Origin: an uncultured Elusimicrobia bacterium
GTDB lineage: Bacteria > Elusimicrobiota > Elusimicrobia > Elusimicrobiales > Elusimicrobiaceae
Reading direction: 5' to 3'
DNA length: 64,000 nucleotides
NCBI GenBank assembly: GCA_945913025.1
Contig: CAMECJ010000002.1
Coordinates: 1 to 64,000, forward strand
The notes beneath the pieces are model-generated. The model made no database searches, had not been told where the DNA came from, and saw nothing but the letters and a program-made list of their open reading frames with translations. The first letter of the stretch is position 1. Every line of letters begins with the position of its first letter. The position numbers and the translations under genes were made by a program. Below are positions 25,934 to 34,344 of the stretch, piece by piece.

Positions 25934-26482
25934 TTACAAATTTAAACTGCGGCAGATTTTTTTCCCCCAATCCGTCTCTCCTTCACAATCCAGCTCTCTA
26001 TCCCATCCTTCCCCATCATAGGGAGTCATTAAACTCAAATCATACTCCCTTATACCGTTTCTAAAACGCATGGCTATTACTTGGGTATTATCGCTAAAAT
26101 CATACTCAAAATTCTTTGTAATATAACAAGTGTTTACAGTACCATAAAGACATCCCCACTCACCACCGTTTAATTCCAATAAATCCGCCATAGGAGACTG
26201 GCAATCCGCCAAATAACATAAAATTTGGGCCTGTTGTGCCGTTCTTAATATATTTTTTGCTTCAACGGCACGACTCTTTTCCACCGCTTTTTGGTATTGC
26301 GGCAAGGCAACGCTCGCTAAAATACCGATAATTAATACGACAACCAACAATTCAATTAAGGTAAAACCTTTTTGACTGGACCCTGAAATTCTATGACTAG
26401 ACTCCGGATTACAACCTTCCGGAGTGACGCTAAGCGGAAAAAGCGTCAATTCAGGGTGACAGCAAGATATAAACTCTTTCAT
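25934..26482 (-). CDS. Solitary prepilin with palindromic element inside its leader
   Basis: A 182-residue prepilin. MKEFISC is followed by the repeat-encoded peptide [19 protein letters not shown], then [21 protein letters not shown] and ASVALPQYQKAVEKSRA. As in the pilin at 17660, the insert precedes the peptidase site. The variable domain ends KKICRSLNL, with the cysteine near the C-terminus shared by other solitary pilins. ATG 26482 is preferred because AGGAGATAA precedes it. It is monocistronic and convergent with pyrG. Confidence 0.88.
   Translation of the reverse strand: MKEFISCCHPELTLFPLSVTPEGCNPESSHRISGSSQKGFTLIELLVVVLIIGILASVALPQYQKAVEKSRAVEAKNILRTAQQAQILCYLADCQSPMADLLELNGGEWGCLYGTVNTCYITKNFEYDFSDNTQVIAMRFRNGIREYDLSLMTPYDGEGWDRELDCEGETDWGKKICRSLNL
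26379..26460 (-). repeat. Palindromic element in frame within a pilin leader, copy 2
   Basis: 82 bp, nearly identical to 18170-18252, with matching compensated changes at the ends (CCCTGAAATT / AATTCAGGG, so the terminal pairing is preserved). Confidence 0.88.
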
Positions 26483-26594
26483 TTTATTATCTCCTATCAA
26501 CAAAGTCATCCTGAAAGGTTTCTGTTCAGCAACTGGCGATTGTGACGAAATAAACCCTAATCGGGAGACCCCGCACAGAAATCCTACGGAATAA

Positions 26595-26617
26595 CCCTAT
26601 CGTATCAAAAAAAAAAA
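26595..26617 (-). promoter_or_regulatory. Homopolymer-containing pilin promoter
   Basis: An 11-base T tract on the minus strand abuts TTGATACGATAGGG, the same sequence as before the pilin at 17660. Confidence 0.6.
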
Positions 26618-26657
26618 TGGGTCAACCCCCTTTTAAAACTAAAAAATGCAACAAAAA

Positions 26658-26690
26658 AATGCCCTTTCGCCAAAAGGCAAAAGAGCACAA
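26658..26690 (-). terminator. Terminator of the NHL-repeat gene
   Basis: On the minus strand TGCCTTTTGGCGAAAGGGCA forms a hairpin followed by seven Ts. Confidence 0.75.
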
Positions 26691-26705
26691 CAAATTCAGT
26701 CTGTG

Positions 26706-27959
26706 TTATGGATAAGAAAGAGCACTACCCTCAACGGAAGAAACAGACTCTTTCGCCTGCGGTCCAAAAAGTTCCTGAACAAACCCTTTTTTATCAGCGG
26801 GCACCTCCCCCGCGTTTTGCGCGGAAAGCACGGGCGGCGTTATAGTGGAAACAGCCTGCACGCGGCGGATGAGCGAATTGCCCGCATCTACAATATACAT
26901 AAAATCGTGCGGCGTAATAACAAGCGCGTTGGGATAAGCAAGATTTACGTTCCACGCGTCTTTCGCGTCGCCGTTATACCCCTTCTCGCCCGTACCCGCT
27001 ATCGTTTCGATTTTACTGTCGAAATTGCGGTCCACCACCAAACGGCGCACGCGGTGGTTGTCCGTATCCGAAATATACAAACGGCCCATTTGGTCAATGG
27101 CAAGGCCCGTCGGGTTATTGAGCATACTGTCTATGCAGCGGCGGTCTCCCTCGCCGGAAAACCCGCGTTTTCCCGTACCCGCAATCGTAAAAATTAGCGT
27201 CTTTCGAGGTTCCACCCAACGCACCTGATGATTGCCCGTATCGGCAATAAACAAATTGCCGCGTTTGTCGAAAATAATCGCACTGGGCTTATTGAGTTTG
27301 GCGTTTACGGCCAGACCCAAATCGCCGTCGTTTCCCTTCACGCCGTTTCCGGCGGCGTTGATTAAAAAACCGCTTTGACGGTCAATTTTGCGCACCAGAT
27401 GATTGCCCGTATCGGAAATATACAGATCTCCGTGCGGACTGACGGCTACGCCCGTCGGGTTGTTTAACTGCGCCGATACCGGACGCATCCCGTCGCCGTT
27501 GTAGCCTTTGCGTCCGTTTCCGGCCACCGTATATAAGTATCCGTTTGGCGTGTACATACGGATACGATGGTTGCCCGTATCAGCGATAAACAAATTGCCC
27601 AGCGTGTCAAACGCAAGACCCGTGGGAGCGTTAAGCGTCGCCATCGTAGCGTGGCCGCCGTCGTTTTCAAAACCTTTTTCGCCCGTACCCGCCACCGTCT
27701 CTATTTCGCCCGTGCGAAGCACTACGCGGCGGACGCGGTGGTTGGCCGTATCGGAAAAATAAATGTTTCCGCGGCGGTCAACCGCAATACCCATCGGCGC
27801 GTTTAACCGCGCGGAGAGCGCGTCGCCGCCGTCTCCCGAAAAACCGCGCTTATTGGGCGTTCCGGCCACATCATCCAACTGTCCGGCGCGGGTCAGCCCC
27901 AGGGCAGCCGCCGCCAGCGGCAAAACAAAAAACAAAAATAAAAGCGTATTCTTCTTCAT
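26706..27959 (-). CDS. Secreted NHL-repeat beta-propeller protein
   Basis: A 417-residue exported protein: signal peptide (about 1-22), then at least six NHL repeats with the recurrent patterns AGTGEKG(F/Y), GDGG, LNAPTGLAFD, GNLFIADTGNHRIR. These build a beta-propeller used for protein or carbohydrate binding or, in some members, catalysis. The substrate is unknown. The tail (about 370-417) is Pro/Ala/Ser-rich. It is monocistronic, with GGATA before the ATG and its own terminator. Confidence 0.88.
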   Translation of the reverse strand: MKKNTLLFLFFVLPLAAAALGLTRAGQLDDVAGTPNKRGFSGDGGDALSARLNAPMGIAVDRRGNIYFSDTANHRVRRVVLRTGEIETVAGTGEKGFENDGGHATMATLNAPTGLAFDTLGNLFIADTGNHRIRMYTPNGYLYTVAGNGRKGYNGDGMRPVSAQLNNPTGVAVSPHGDLYISDTGNHLVRKIDRQSGFLINAAGNGVKGNDGDLGLAVNAKLNKPSAIIFDKRGNLFIADTGNHQVRWVEPRKTLIFTIAGTGKRGFSGEGDRRCIDSMLNNPTGLAIDQMGRLYISDTDNHRVRRLVVDRNFDSKIETIAGTGEKGYNGDAKDAWNVNLAYPNALVITPHDFMYIVDAGNSLIRRVQAVSTITPPVLSAQNAGEVPADKKGFVQELFGPQAKESVSSVEGSALSYP

Positions 27960-28037
27960 ATTTATATCCTAACAAACCCGTCCCGTTTGATCAATCCCGG
28001 ATATCCGCCGTCATTTTCCGCGCGCGGAGCGTTTTTT

Positions 28038-28046
28038 TGCTACAAT
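28038..28046 (+). promoter_or_regulatory. Extended -10 promoter of ackA
   Basis: TGC then TACAAT (28041-28046). Unlike the leaderless genes, it lies 70 nt before the ATG. The leader has a small CCCCGCGGGG hairpin (about 28083-28092) and an AAGGA near the start codon. Confidence 0.5.
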
Positions 28047-28116
28047 AATACTGAGAGAGGATTTTTCCCTCCGCAAAACTCCCCCCGCGGGGATTTGACA
28101 AGGACGACTACTACCC

Positions 28117-29484
28117 ATGATTATACTCTTTTTAAACTGCGGCAGCTCTTCGGTCAAGTACAGCGTTTACGACTGGGACCAAAAGAGAAGCCTTTGCGCC
28201 GGCGCGGTGGAACGCATCGGCATTGACGGATCTTTTATTTCCCAAGACCGCCACGGATACCCCTCTTTTGAACTCAAACGGAACTGCAAAGACCATAAAG
28301 ACGCCATTAACCTCGTCATTGAAACGCTGACCGATAAAGAACACGGCGTAATTGAAAACATCAACGTCATTTCCGCCGTCGGCCACCGCATCGTGCACGG
28401 GGGCAAATTCGCCAAATCCGTCATCGTGGACGATAAAGTAATCGAAGAACTTAAAAACATTTCCGACTTGGCCCCCCTGCACAATCCGGCCCATATTATG
28501 GGTATTGAAGCCGCACGCACGTTACTGCCCAACGTTACCCACGTCTGCGTAATGGATACCGCTTTCCACCAAACGATGCCCGCCTCTTCTTATATGTACG
28601 CCCTGCCGCGCGAATGGTATACCAAATACCAAATCCGCCGCTACGGCTTTCACGGTTCTTCCGTGCTTTACACGTCCCGCCGCGCCGCAGTGCTTTTGGG
28701 CAAAAATGTGGACGAAGTAAACACGATCGTCTGCCACATCGGCGCGGGCGCCAGCGTTACCGCCGTTAAAAACGGCCAATGCCTTGACACCAGCATGGGG
28801 CTTACCCCGCTCGAAGGACTGGTAATGGGTACGCGCTCCGGCGATATGGATCCGTCCATTTGTTTCTATATGATGGAAAAACTGGGCCTCAAGCCGGAAG
28901 AAATGTACAAAATTTTGAATAAAAAGAGCGGTATGTTCGCCCTGACCGGAGACCGCTTTGCCGACCAGCGCGACGTGCGCAAAGGCGCCGCCAACGGCGA
29001 CGAACTGTGCAAACTGGCGCTGGACGTGGAATGTTACCGCGTGAAAAAATATATCGGCGCGTATATGGCGGCCTTGGGCCGGTTGGACGCCATCGTATTT
29101 ACCGCCGGAGTAGGCGAACGCGCCACGAACATCCGCGAAATGATTCTAAGCGGGCTTGAAAATTTCGGTATTGTTCTTGACGAAGAACGCAACAACTGCG
29201 CCGACACCAACAAGGCCGAATGTCTGATTTCTGCCCCCGAATCCAAAGTAAAAATCTTTGTGATTCCGACGGATGAAGAAATCGTGGGCGTGCAGGACAT
29301 TGTGGCCCTTCTGGCCGGTACGTACGACGTATACACCAAATTCCGCTATATCTTTCAGGAGAAGGATTACCGCAACAAACTGCGCGACGCGGCATTTATT
29401 GAGGAAATTAAAAAGCGGCCTTTCCTGTTAAAGGCGGCTGTCAATTTGCCCGAGCAGTTGAAACAACAGCAGGAGCAGAAATAG
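28117..29484 (+). CDS. ackA: Acetate kinase with C-terminal extension
   Basis: Converts acetyl phosphate and ADP to acetate and ATP, the ATP-yielding step of fermentation. FLNCGSSSVKY at the start, DTAFHQTMP with the catalytic Asp, YGFHGSS, CHIGAGASV, SMGLTPLEGLVMGTRSGDMDP and FTAGVGERA are all present. At 455 residues it is some 50 longer than usual; the excess is a charged C-terminal tail (from about residue 405) rich in Lys, Glu and Gln. No pta gene is adjacent. Confidence 0.95.
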   Translation: MIILFLNCGSSSVKYSVYDWDQKRSLCAGAVERIGIDGSFISQDRHGYPSFELKRNCKDHKDAINLVIETLTDKEHGVIENINVISAVGHRIVHGGKFAKSVIVDDKVIEELKNISDLAPLHNPAHIMGIEAARTLLPNVTHVCVMDTAFHQTMPASSYMYALPREWYTKYQIRRYGFHGSSVLYTSRRAAVLLGKNVDEVNTIVCHIGAGASVTAVKNGQCLDTSMGLTPLEGLVMGTRSGDMDPSICFYMMEKLGLKPEEMYKILNKKSGMFALTGDRFADQRDVRKGAANGDELCKLALDVECYRVKKYIGAYMAALGRLDAIVFTAGVGERATNIREMILSGLENFGIVLDEERNNCADTNKAECLISAPESKVKIFVIPTDEEIVGVQDIVALLAGTYDVYTKFRYIFQEKDYRNKLRDAAFIEEIKKRPFLLKAAVNLPEQLKQQQEQK

Positions 29485-29493
29485 ACTTTGCCT

Positions 29494-29528
29494 ACGCCCG
29501 TTTGTCCGCACAAACGGGCGTTTTTTTA
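29494..29528 (+). terminator. Terminator after ackA
   Basis: ACGCCCGTTTG pairs with CAAACGGGCG(T), followed by seven Ts. Confidence 0.88.
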
Positions 29529-29602
29529 CTCCCCGCAAGAGCGCAAAACACTCCTGCGGGCCAGCAGAAACAGACCAAGACGGTTTTATACACGGAGCAG
29601 CT

Positions 29603-30220
29603 ATGTTCTTACCCAAAGAAGTAAAATTTTTTGACCTGTTTGACAAACAAGCCGAAAACATCGTTTCGGCGGCAAATTTTTATAAAAAGCTAGTGGACGA
29701 CGGTTCCTTTACCCCCGAAAACGTGCGCGCAATGCACGAAAAAGAACACTACGGCGACGAACTGATCCACACCACCATCAACACCTTAAACGAAACATTT
29801 ATTACCCCGTTCGACCGCGAAGATATTTTGGAACTGGCCAATAAGTTAGACGACATTATTGACGCCATATATCTGCTTACCAACCGTTTTTATTTGTATA
29901 AAATTACCAAACCCACCGATTACAGCAAACGATTGGCGGGCACCATAGACCAAACAGCCAAAGCCCTGCAAAAAACCTTGGCGACGATGCGCAGCAACAA
30001 AAAAATGAAAGAAACCCTTATTCAATGCGTGGAAATCAACCGTTTGGAAAATGAGGGCGACGTCCTGCGCGACGAGGCGATTACGTACCTTTTTGAAAAT
30101 GAAAAAGATCCCGTAATGATCATCAAACAAAAAGAACTCTACGAACTGGCCGAAACGATTACGGACTACTGCGAACACGTGGCTAACTTGGTAGAATCCA
30201 TTTTGGTTAAGAGCAATTAA
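29603..30220 (+). CDS. DUF47/PhoU-like partner of the phosphate transporter
   Basis: A 205-residue all-helical protein of the DUF47 family (TIGR00153-like), which resembles PhoU and is usually encoded with a PiT transporter. The start FLPKEVKFFDLFDKQAENI and the central FDREDILELANKLDDIID are typical. A GGAG precedes the ATG. It is followed by the transporter after 8 bp, so the two are co-transcribed. It probably tunes or assembles the transporter; this role is from family context. Confidence 0.9.
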   Translation: MFLPKEVKFFDLFDKQAENIVSAANFYKKLVDDGSFTPENVRAMHEKEHYGDELIHTTINTLNETFITPFDREDILELANKLDDIIDAIYLLTNRFYLYKITKPTDYSKRLAGTIDQTAKALQKTLATMRSNKKMKETLIQCVEINRLENEGDVLRDEAITYLFENEKDPVMIIKQKELYELAETITDYCEHVANLVESILVKSN

Positions 30221-30228
30221 GGAAAACT

Positions 30229-31272
30229 ATGTTTTGGATTTTATTCCTGATCGTTTTAGCCCTGTTTTTTGATTATTTAAACGGATTCCACGACGCGGCC
30301 AACTCCGTGGCGACGGTGGTGTCCACGCGGGTGCTGTCACCCAAAATTGCGGTGGCGTGGGCGGCGTTCTTTAACTTTATCGCGTTCCTGATTTTCCACA
30401 CCGCCGTAGCCAAAACGATCGGCGCGGGCATTGTGGATATTCACATTGTGGATGCGGACCTCGTCTTTTCCGCGCTCATCGGCGCGTGCGCGTGGAACCT
30501 GATTACGTGGTGGTGGGGGCTGCCCTCCAGCTCTTCCCACGCGCTGATTGGCGGATTAATCGGCGCGGCAATCATTAAGGGAGGTACGGCCGCGTTGGTC
30601 GCCGGCGGGATTTTCAAAACGGTGCTGTTCATCTTCTTGTCTCCTCTGCTGGGTTTCCTGCTTGCCGGAACAATCGGCACGATTGTTTTTAACGTCTGTA
30701 ATCATTTTACGCCGCGCAAAGTGGACTCGTTCTTCCGCAAAGCACAGCTGTTTTCCGCATCCGCTTATTCCTTAGGACACGGCGGAAACGACGCGCAAAA
30801 AACAATGGGGATCATCAGTATGCTGTTACTCGGCGGGCTGGCCGGAGAAGAAGCCGCCCCAATACGCGATTTTCTGTTGTCGCACGAAGAAATGCACGCC
30901 GTGGCGCAAGGGGAATTTATCGTGCCGTTGTCCGTCGTGCTGTTGTGTCAGGGCGCGATTGCGCTCGGCACGCTGTCTGGCGGGTGGAAAATCGTCAAAA
31001 CAATGGGGCAAAAAATTACGCGCCTGCGCCCCGTGGACGGCTTTTGTGCCGAAGCTTCGGCCGGTATTTCCATTTTCATCGCTTCCGCTTTGGGTGTACC
31101 CGTCAGCACCACGCACACGATTACGGGTGCGATTGTAGGGATCGGATCCCTGCGCCGTCTCTCGTGCGTACGCTGGGGCGTTGCCAACCGGATTGTGTGG
31201 GCGTGGTTTATTACCATTCCTGCCGCCGCGCTGATTTCAGCCGTTTGCTGTGTGATCAAGGGATTATTTTAA
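30229..31272 (+). CDS. Inorganic phosphate transporter, PiT family
   Basis: A 347-residue inner-membrane permease with about ten membrane segments, likely importing phosphate with a cation. The two duplicated PiT signatures are visible: DYLNGFHDAANSVATVVSTR near the N-terminus and YSLGHGGNDAQKTMGI near residue 183. SSSHALIGGLIG and STTHTITGAIVG mark the two inverted halves. It is co-transcribed with the DUF47 gene. Confidence 0.93.
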   Translation: MFWILFLIVLALFFDYLNGFHDAANSVATVVSTRVLSPKIAVAWAAFFNFIAFLIFHTAVAKTIGAGIVDIHIVDADLVFSALIGACAWNLITWWWGLPSSSSHALIGGLIGAAIIKGGTAALVAGGIFKTVLFIFLSPLLGFLLAGTIGTIVFNVCNHFTPRKVDSFFRKAQLFSASAYSLGHGGNDAQKTMGIISMLLLGGLAGEEAAPIRDFLLSHEEMHAVAQGEFIVPLSVVLLCQGAIALGTLSGGWKIVKTMGQKITRLRPVDGFCAEASAGISIFIASALGVPVSTTHTITGAIVGIGSLRRLSCVRWGVANRIVWAWFITIPAAALISAVCCVIKGLF

Positions 31273-31295
31273 CCGCCCGAACGACTAAAATTGCT

Positions 31296-31326
31296 CAAAA
31301 CGCCTTGGAATTTCCAAGGCGTTTGC
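31296..31326. terminator. Terminator after the phosphate transporter
   Basis: AAAACGCCTTGGAA pairs with TTCCAAGGCGTTT; the T/A flanks may also serve the leftward gene at 31373. Confidence 0.8.
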
Positions 31327-31372
31327 TATGTCAAGCCCCCTACGCGGGGGAAGATTTATTGCACTTTTAATC

Positions 31373-31945
31373 CTAAACTTTTGCACACCGCAGTGTCCGC
31401 GCTTCCGACTTTACTTGGGTTGCCCCTTGCGTACACGTTAAAACGTCTGTCTGGCATCCATATTGACAGCTATACAGCGTGCAGGTGTTTTTGCCACTGC
31501 CCTTAATAGAACAACGCCCTTCAAATGATAACGATTCGTCGCATATTTTCTTACAAGTGTCGTCCGCGGTGCCGGTAATAAACGCCTCAAATTCACTACC
31601 ACTCATTTGGTTAAAATTGCCGCAATCATTGGTGGTAGAACTACCGCTTGTCCACTTTCCTGTAAAGGCCCCGTTTTGGTAACACGTTCCGATATAAGCA
31701 CATTCTCCCTCAAAAGAGCCGCCGGTCCTTCCGTCTACGTCCTTACAAAGAGGATATCTGTTCCAATAATAAGAGGGTTCCCCCTTATCATCAACCGCCC
31801 CGCACCCGCCAAGAGATGTTCCTTCGTCTGTACATACAATATTTGAGGTTGGAGCAGAAGCCGTAACTTTTGATTTCAACAAATACTGTTGTTGGCAGCG
31901 GTTGGTTAAGCTGCACGCAGCATCAGCCTGATACTCGTTGCTTCA
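31373..31945 (-). pseudogene. 3' part of a broken cysteine-rich secreted gene
   Basis: Open frame from just after a TGA (31943-31945) to the stop at 31373. It starts SNEYQADAACSLTNRC and continues with about 190 residues containing some 20 cysteines (for example CKKICDES, CTLYSCQYGCQTDVLTC). No ATG or ribosome binding site suits an independent start; a TTG at 31882 is the only candidate. Codon-level continuity with the gene at 31906-32433, in another frame, suggests one original gene now split by a frameshift and a stop. Family not recognised. Confidence 0.6.
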
Positions 31946-32433
31946 TACCATATCCGCCGCCTCGCGTGCTGTACGGTAATTTGCGATGCTCCGTTATTTA
32001 CATTCAGCATTGCTGTTTTCGCACCCGCTACCGTCAGCTCGTTGCTGTATACATCCACAGACTTCCCAACCCCTCGCCCTGATACATTCACTACACTGGA
32101 CAATAAGCGACTCCCCATTAAACTTCCGCCGGAATTTAACGTGATTTTCTGCAAAACATAATCACCCGTGTTTGAACGGCCTAATGTGGTGTTCGGGGAT
32201 AAATTCGTATTTTCGATATCGACATTATTATTGCCTTTCAGCTGTACCCTCCCTTCCGTACCGACTTTCGTGCAGAAATTTACCGTTGTACCTTGGACAG
32301 GAGCAGAATAGTCCACCGCTTCCAATCGGTTAAATGAGCCCACTGGCGTAGACAATACAGTAATAAACTGCATTTCTTCAGCGCATACACAAGTGGACAA
32401 TAATATAAATACAGCGAAACAAAATTTCTTCAT
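31906..32433 (-). pseudogene. 5' part of a broken secreted gene
   Basis: A 175-codon frame with a signal peptide (about 1-18, MKKFCFAVFILLSTCVCAEE), then beta-rich sequence with Gly/Asn/Ser runs. The last 20 residues or so (HARRRIWYEATSIRLMLRAA) look non-native. One frame over, the same DNA reads SIANYRTAREAADMV before a TGA, then joins the cysteine-rich frame. This points to a frameshift around 31975-31990. It carries the T-tract promoter seen before pilins. AAGGAG precedes the ATG. Confidence 0.6.
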
Positions 32434-32510
32434 ACAAGCTCCTTAAATGGCCCTAAACCCGTTTTAGCAAACAGAAAACAACACCCCAGTAGGGATTGGC
32501 GGCCTATTTC

Positions 32511-32532
32511 CCACTGTATCAAAAAAAAAAAA
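32511..32532 (-). promoter_or_regulatory. Homopolymer-containing promoter of the broken secreted gene
   Basis: A 12-base T tract on the minus strand abuts TTGATACAGTGGG, matching the pilin promoters at 7421, 18386 and 26595. It lies about 75 nt upstream of the ATG. Confidence 0.55.
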
Positions 32533-32740
32533 CGAGTCCAGGCCCAGAGGCTGGGCTCCCCAAGTTGCCCGTCCGGCAAGGACCCGCGCCCCTCTGATTA
32601 ATTGAGCCGCACTGTTTTGGATATGCCCCAAAGTTACGCTTTACTTGTTGTATCGACAAAAAGTAAGCAAAAAAGATTTTCTATTCTTTTTCTGTCCGCA
32701 GAAAAAGGAACAAAAAGATTGCCCGCCCACGTCCATAAAA

Positions 32741-32823
32741 AGCCGTCCTTACGCAGCGTATTTATACGGAATCTCATCGTTACGAAACAACGGATTCCGG
32801 ATTACAACCTTCCGGAATGACGA
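32741..32823. repeat. Dispersed palindromic repeat, intergenic copy
   Basis: Contains TATACGGAATCTCATCGTT and GGATTCCGGATTACAACC followed by TTCCGGAATGACG. Its right half matches the core of the pilin-leader element. Small ORFs here are repeat sequence, not genes. Confidence 0.75.
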
Positions 32824-32890
32824 CGGGGAAGTGCCTCCGCAATGACCTAAAGGGTGTTTCCGGAATGACAACGCTTACACGATTCATTAA

Positions 32891-32940
32891 GCCGTCATCC
32901 CGTAATGTCCTTATACGGAATCTCGTCGTTATTAATTAGG
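32891..32940. repeat. Partial dispersed palindromic repeat
   Basis: GTCATCCCGTAATGTCC then TTATACGGAATCTCGTCGTT, the left half of the family only. The rest of the 32434-33120 gap holds the promoter at 32511, A/G-rich sequence and a hairpin at 33060; no gene is seen. Confidence 0.65.
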
Positions 32941-33059
32941 TCAGCCTGATTCTGGCGGCCCGCAGGCTGCGGCGCACAGCTTTTGGAAATTTGGCCAAAA
33001 GGCTCATTCCGAAATGTCTCCCGCAGCTGGTTTTGGAAAAGGCGCTCTCCTTGAAAGAC

Positions 33060-33088
33060 ACAAGGGACGAAAAATTTTCGTCCCTTGT
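33060..33088. terminator. Perfect 14-bp hairpin after the aminotransferase gene
   Basis: ACAAGGGACGAAAA and its exact complement, one-base loop, followed by GTGCGCAAATC. It is a sister of the hairpin at 12767-12800. No T run on either side. Confidence 0.5.
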
Positions 33089-33120
33089 GCGCAAATCAAA
33101 GGCTACGTACAGCGATAACC

Positions 33121-34326
33121 TTATAGGTTTTCTTTAATCGTCTGCGCTAGCCGTTTGAGCCCCTCTACAATCTGCTCCTTGGTAGAGTAAGAAAAGTTTA
33201 AGCGCATATCGTTATATACGTCGCCGGACGGATAAAAATCCACGCCTGCCACAAATGCCACTTTATTTTCAATAGCTTTCGGCAATAGATCCGTCGCATT
33301 CATATGCTTAGGTAAAGACAGCCACAAGAACAGACCGCCTTCGGGCCTCGTCCAAGAAATGTTTTTGGGCATATATTCGGCCAGTGTTTTGAGCATTAAG
33401 TCGCGTTTTTCGCGGTAGCAAACAATAATATCCTTCACGTGCTGCATTAAATATCCGCGGCGCAAGTATTCCGCCGTAGCCAGCTGCAAAATGGGCGAAG
33501 AACACAAATCCATAGCCTGTTTTAGAATCACATATTTACGGATAACGCTCTCCGGCCCGATAATGTAGCCCAAGCGGAACCCTGGAGTAAATACTTTAGA
33601 AAACGTAAACATCGTAATCACATTGCCTTGGCCGTTATCCAGTTCAAAAAACGTACGCGGGGCTTTGCCTTCAAAACGCACCTGACGGTACGGAGAATCT
33701 TCCAAAATAAATGTACCGTATCGCCCTGCAATTTCCAAAATTTCCAACCGGCGGTGTTCGGGAATAGTGGTACCCGTCGGGTTTTGAAAATCCGGTACTA
33801 TATAAATAAATTTACACGGCCGGCCTTCCTGCTTCAGTTCTTCCAACTTGGATTCCAAATCTTCGGGCAAAATGCCGTATCCGTCGCTCTCCGCGCCGCG
33901 GATGTCCGCCCCCGCCACTTGGAACGCCTGCAGCGCCCCCAAATAAGTCGGGGCGGCGGTAATGATGCTGTCCCCTGGATTAATAAAAATGCGGGCCGTC
34001 ATATCCAGTGCCTGCTGTGAAGCGGAAACCACCAACAGCTGCTCCGGCGTTACCGTAATATTTTCCGTCTCTTTTATCAGTTTAATCAGTTCTTTTTTCA
34101 GCTTGTCCTGGCCTTCGGTCGTGCCGTACTGCAGCGCTTCTTTGGCGTGTTTATCCAATACGTCCTGCATAATATCGGCCACTTCTTTTGCCGGAAACAA
34201 ATCGGGCGCCGGCAAGCCCCCCGCAAACGAAATAATTTCAGGTCGGGAAATAACTTTTAAAAGCTCTCTGATGGCGGAAGCTTTGGACCGGCTGACCACC
34301 TTTGAAAACAACTTGTTGTAATCCAT
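33121..34326 (-). CDS. PLP-dependent aminotransferase, class I/II
   Basis: A 401-residue fold-type I aminotransferase of the 2-aminoadipate/aromatic (LysN/ARO8-like) group. SFAGGLPAPDLFP at the N-terminus, QYGTTEGQDKLKKEL, the PDFQNPTG motif near 193, and TFSKVFTPGFRLGY with the PLP-binding lysine near residue 248 are visible. The substrate is not fixed by sequence; aromatic, branched-chain or 2-aminoadipate are all possible. AAGGATAA precedes the ATG. It lies 18 bp after nadC on the same strand, so co-transcription is likely. Confidence 0.88.
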   Translation of the reverse strand: MDYNKLFSKVVSRSKASAIRELLKVISRPEIISFAGGLPAPDLFPAKEVADIMQDVLDKHAKEALQYGTTEGQDKLKKELIKLIKETENITVTPEQLLVVSASQQALDMTARIFINPGDSIITAAPTYLGALQAFQVAGADIRGAESDGYGILPEDLESKLEELKQEGRPCKFIYIVPDFQNPTGTTIPEHRRLEILEIAGRYGTFILEDSPYRQVRFEGKAPRTFFELDNGQGNVITMFTFSKVFTPGFRLGYIIGPESVIRKYVILKQAMDLCSSPILQLATAEYLRRGYLMQHVKDIIVCYREKRDLMLKTLAEYMPKNISWTRPEGGLFLWLSLPKHMNATDLLPKAIENKVAFVAGVDFYPSGDVYNDMRLNFSYSTKEQIVEGLKRLAQTIKENL

Positions 34327-34344
34327 AGTTTTATCCTTGCTTTA

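Noticed and set aside
32602-32845. Two overlapping short + strand ORFs
   Set aside because: They lie in A/G-rich sequence and the palindromic repeat, in two frames, without ribosome sites.
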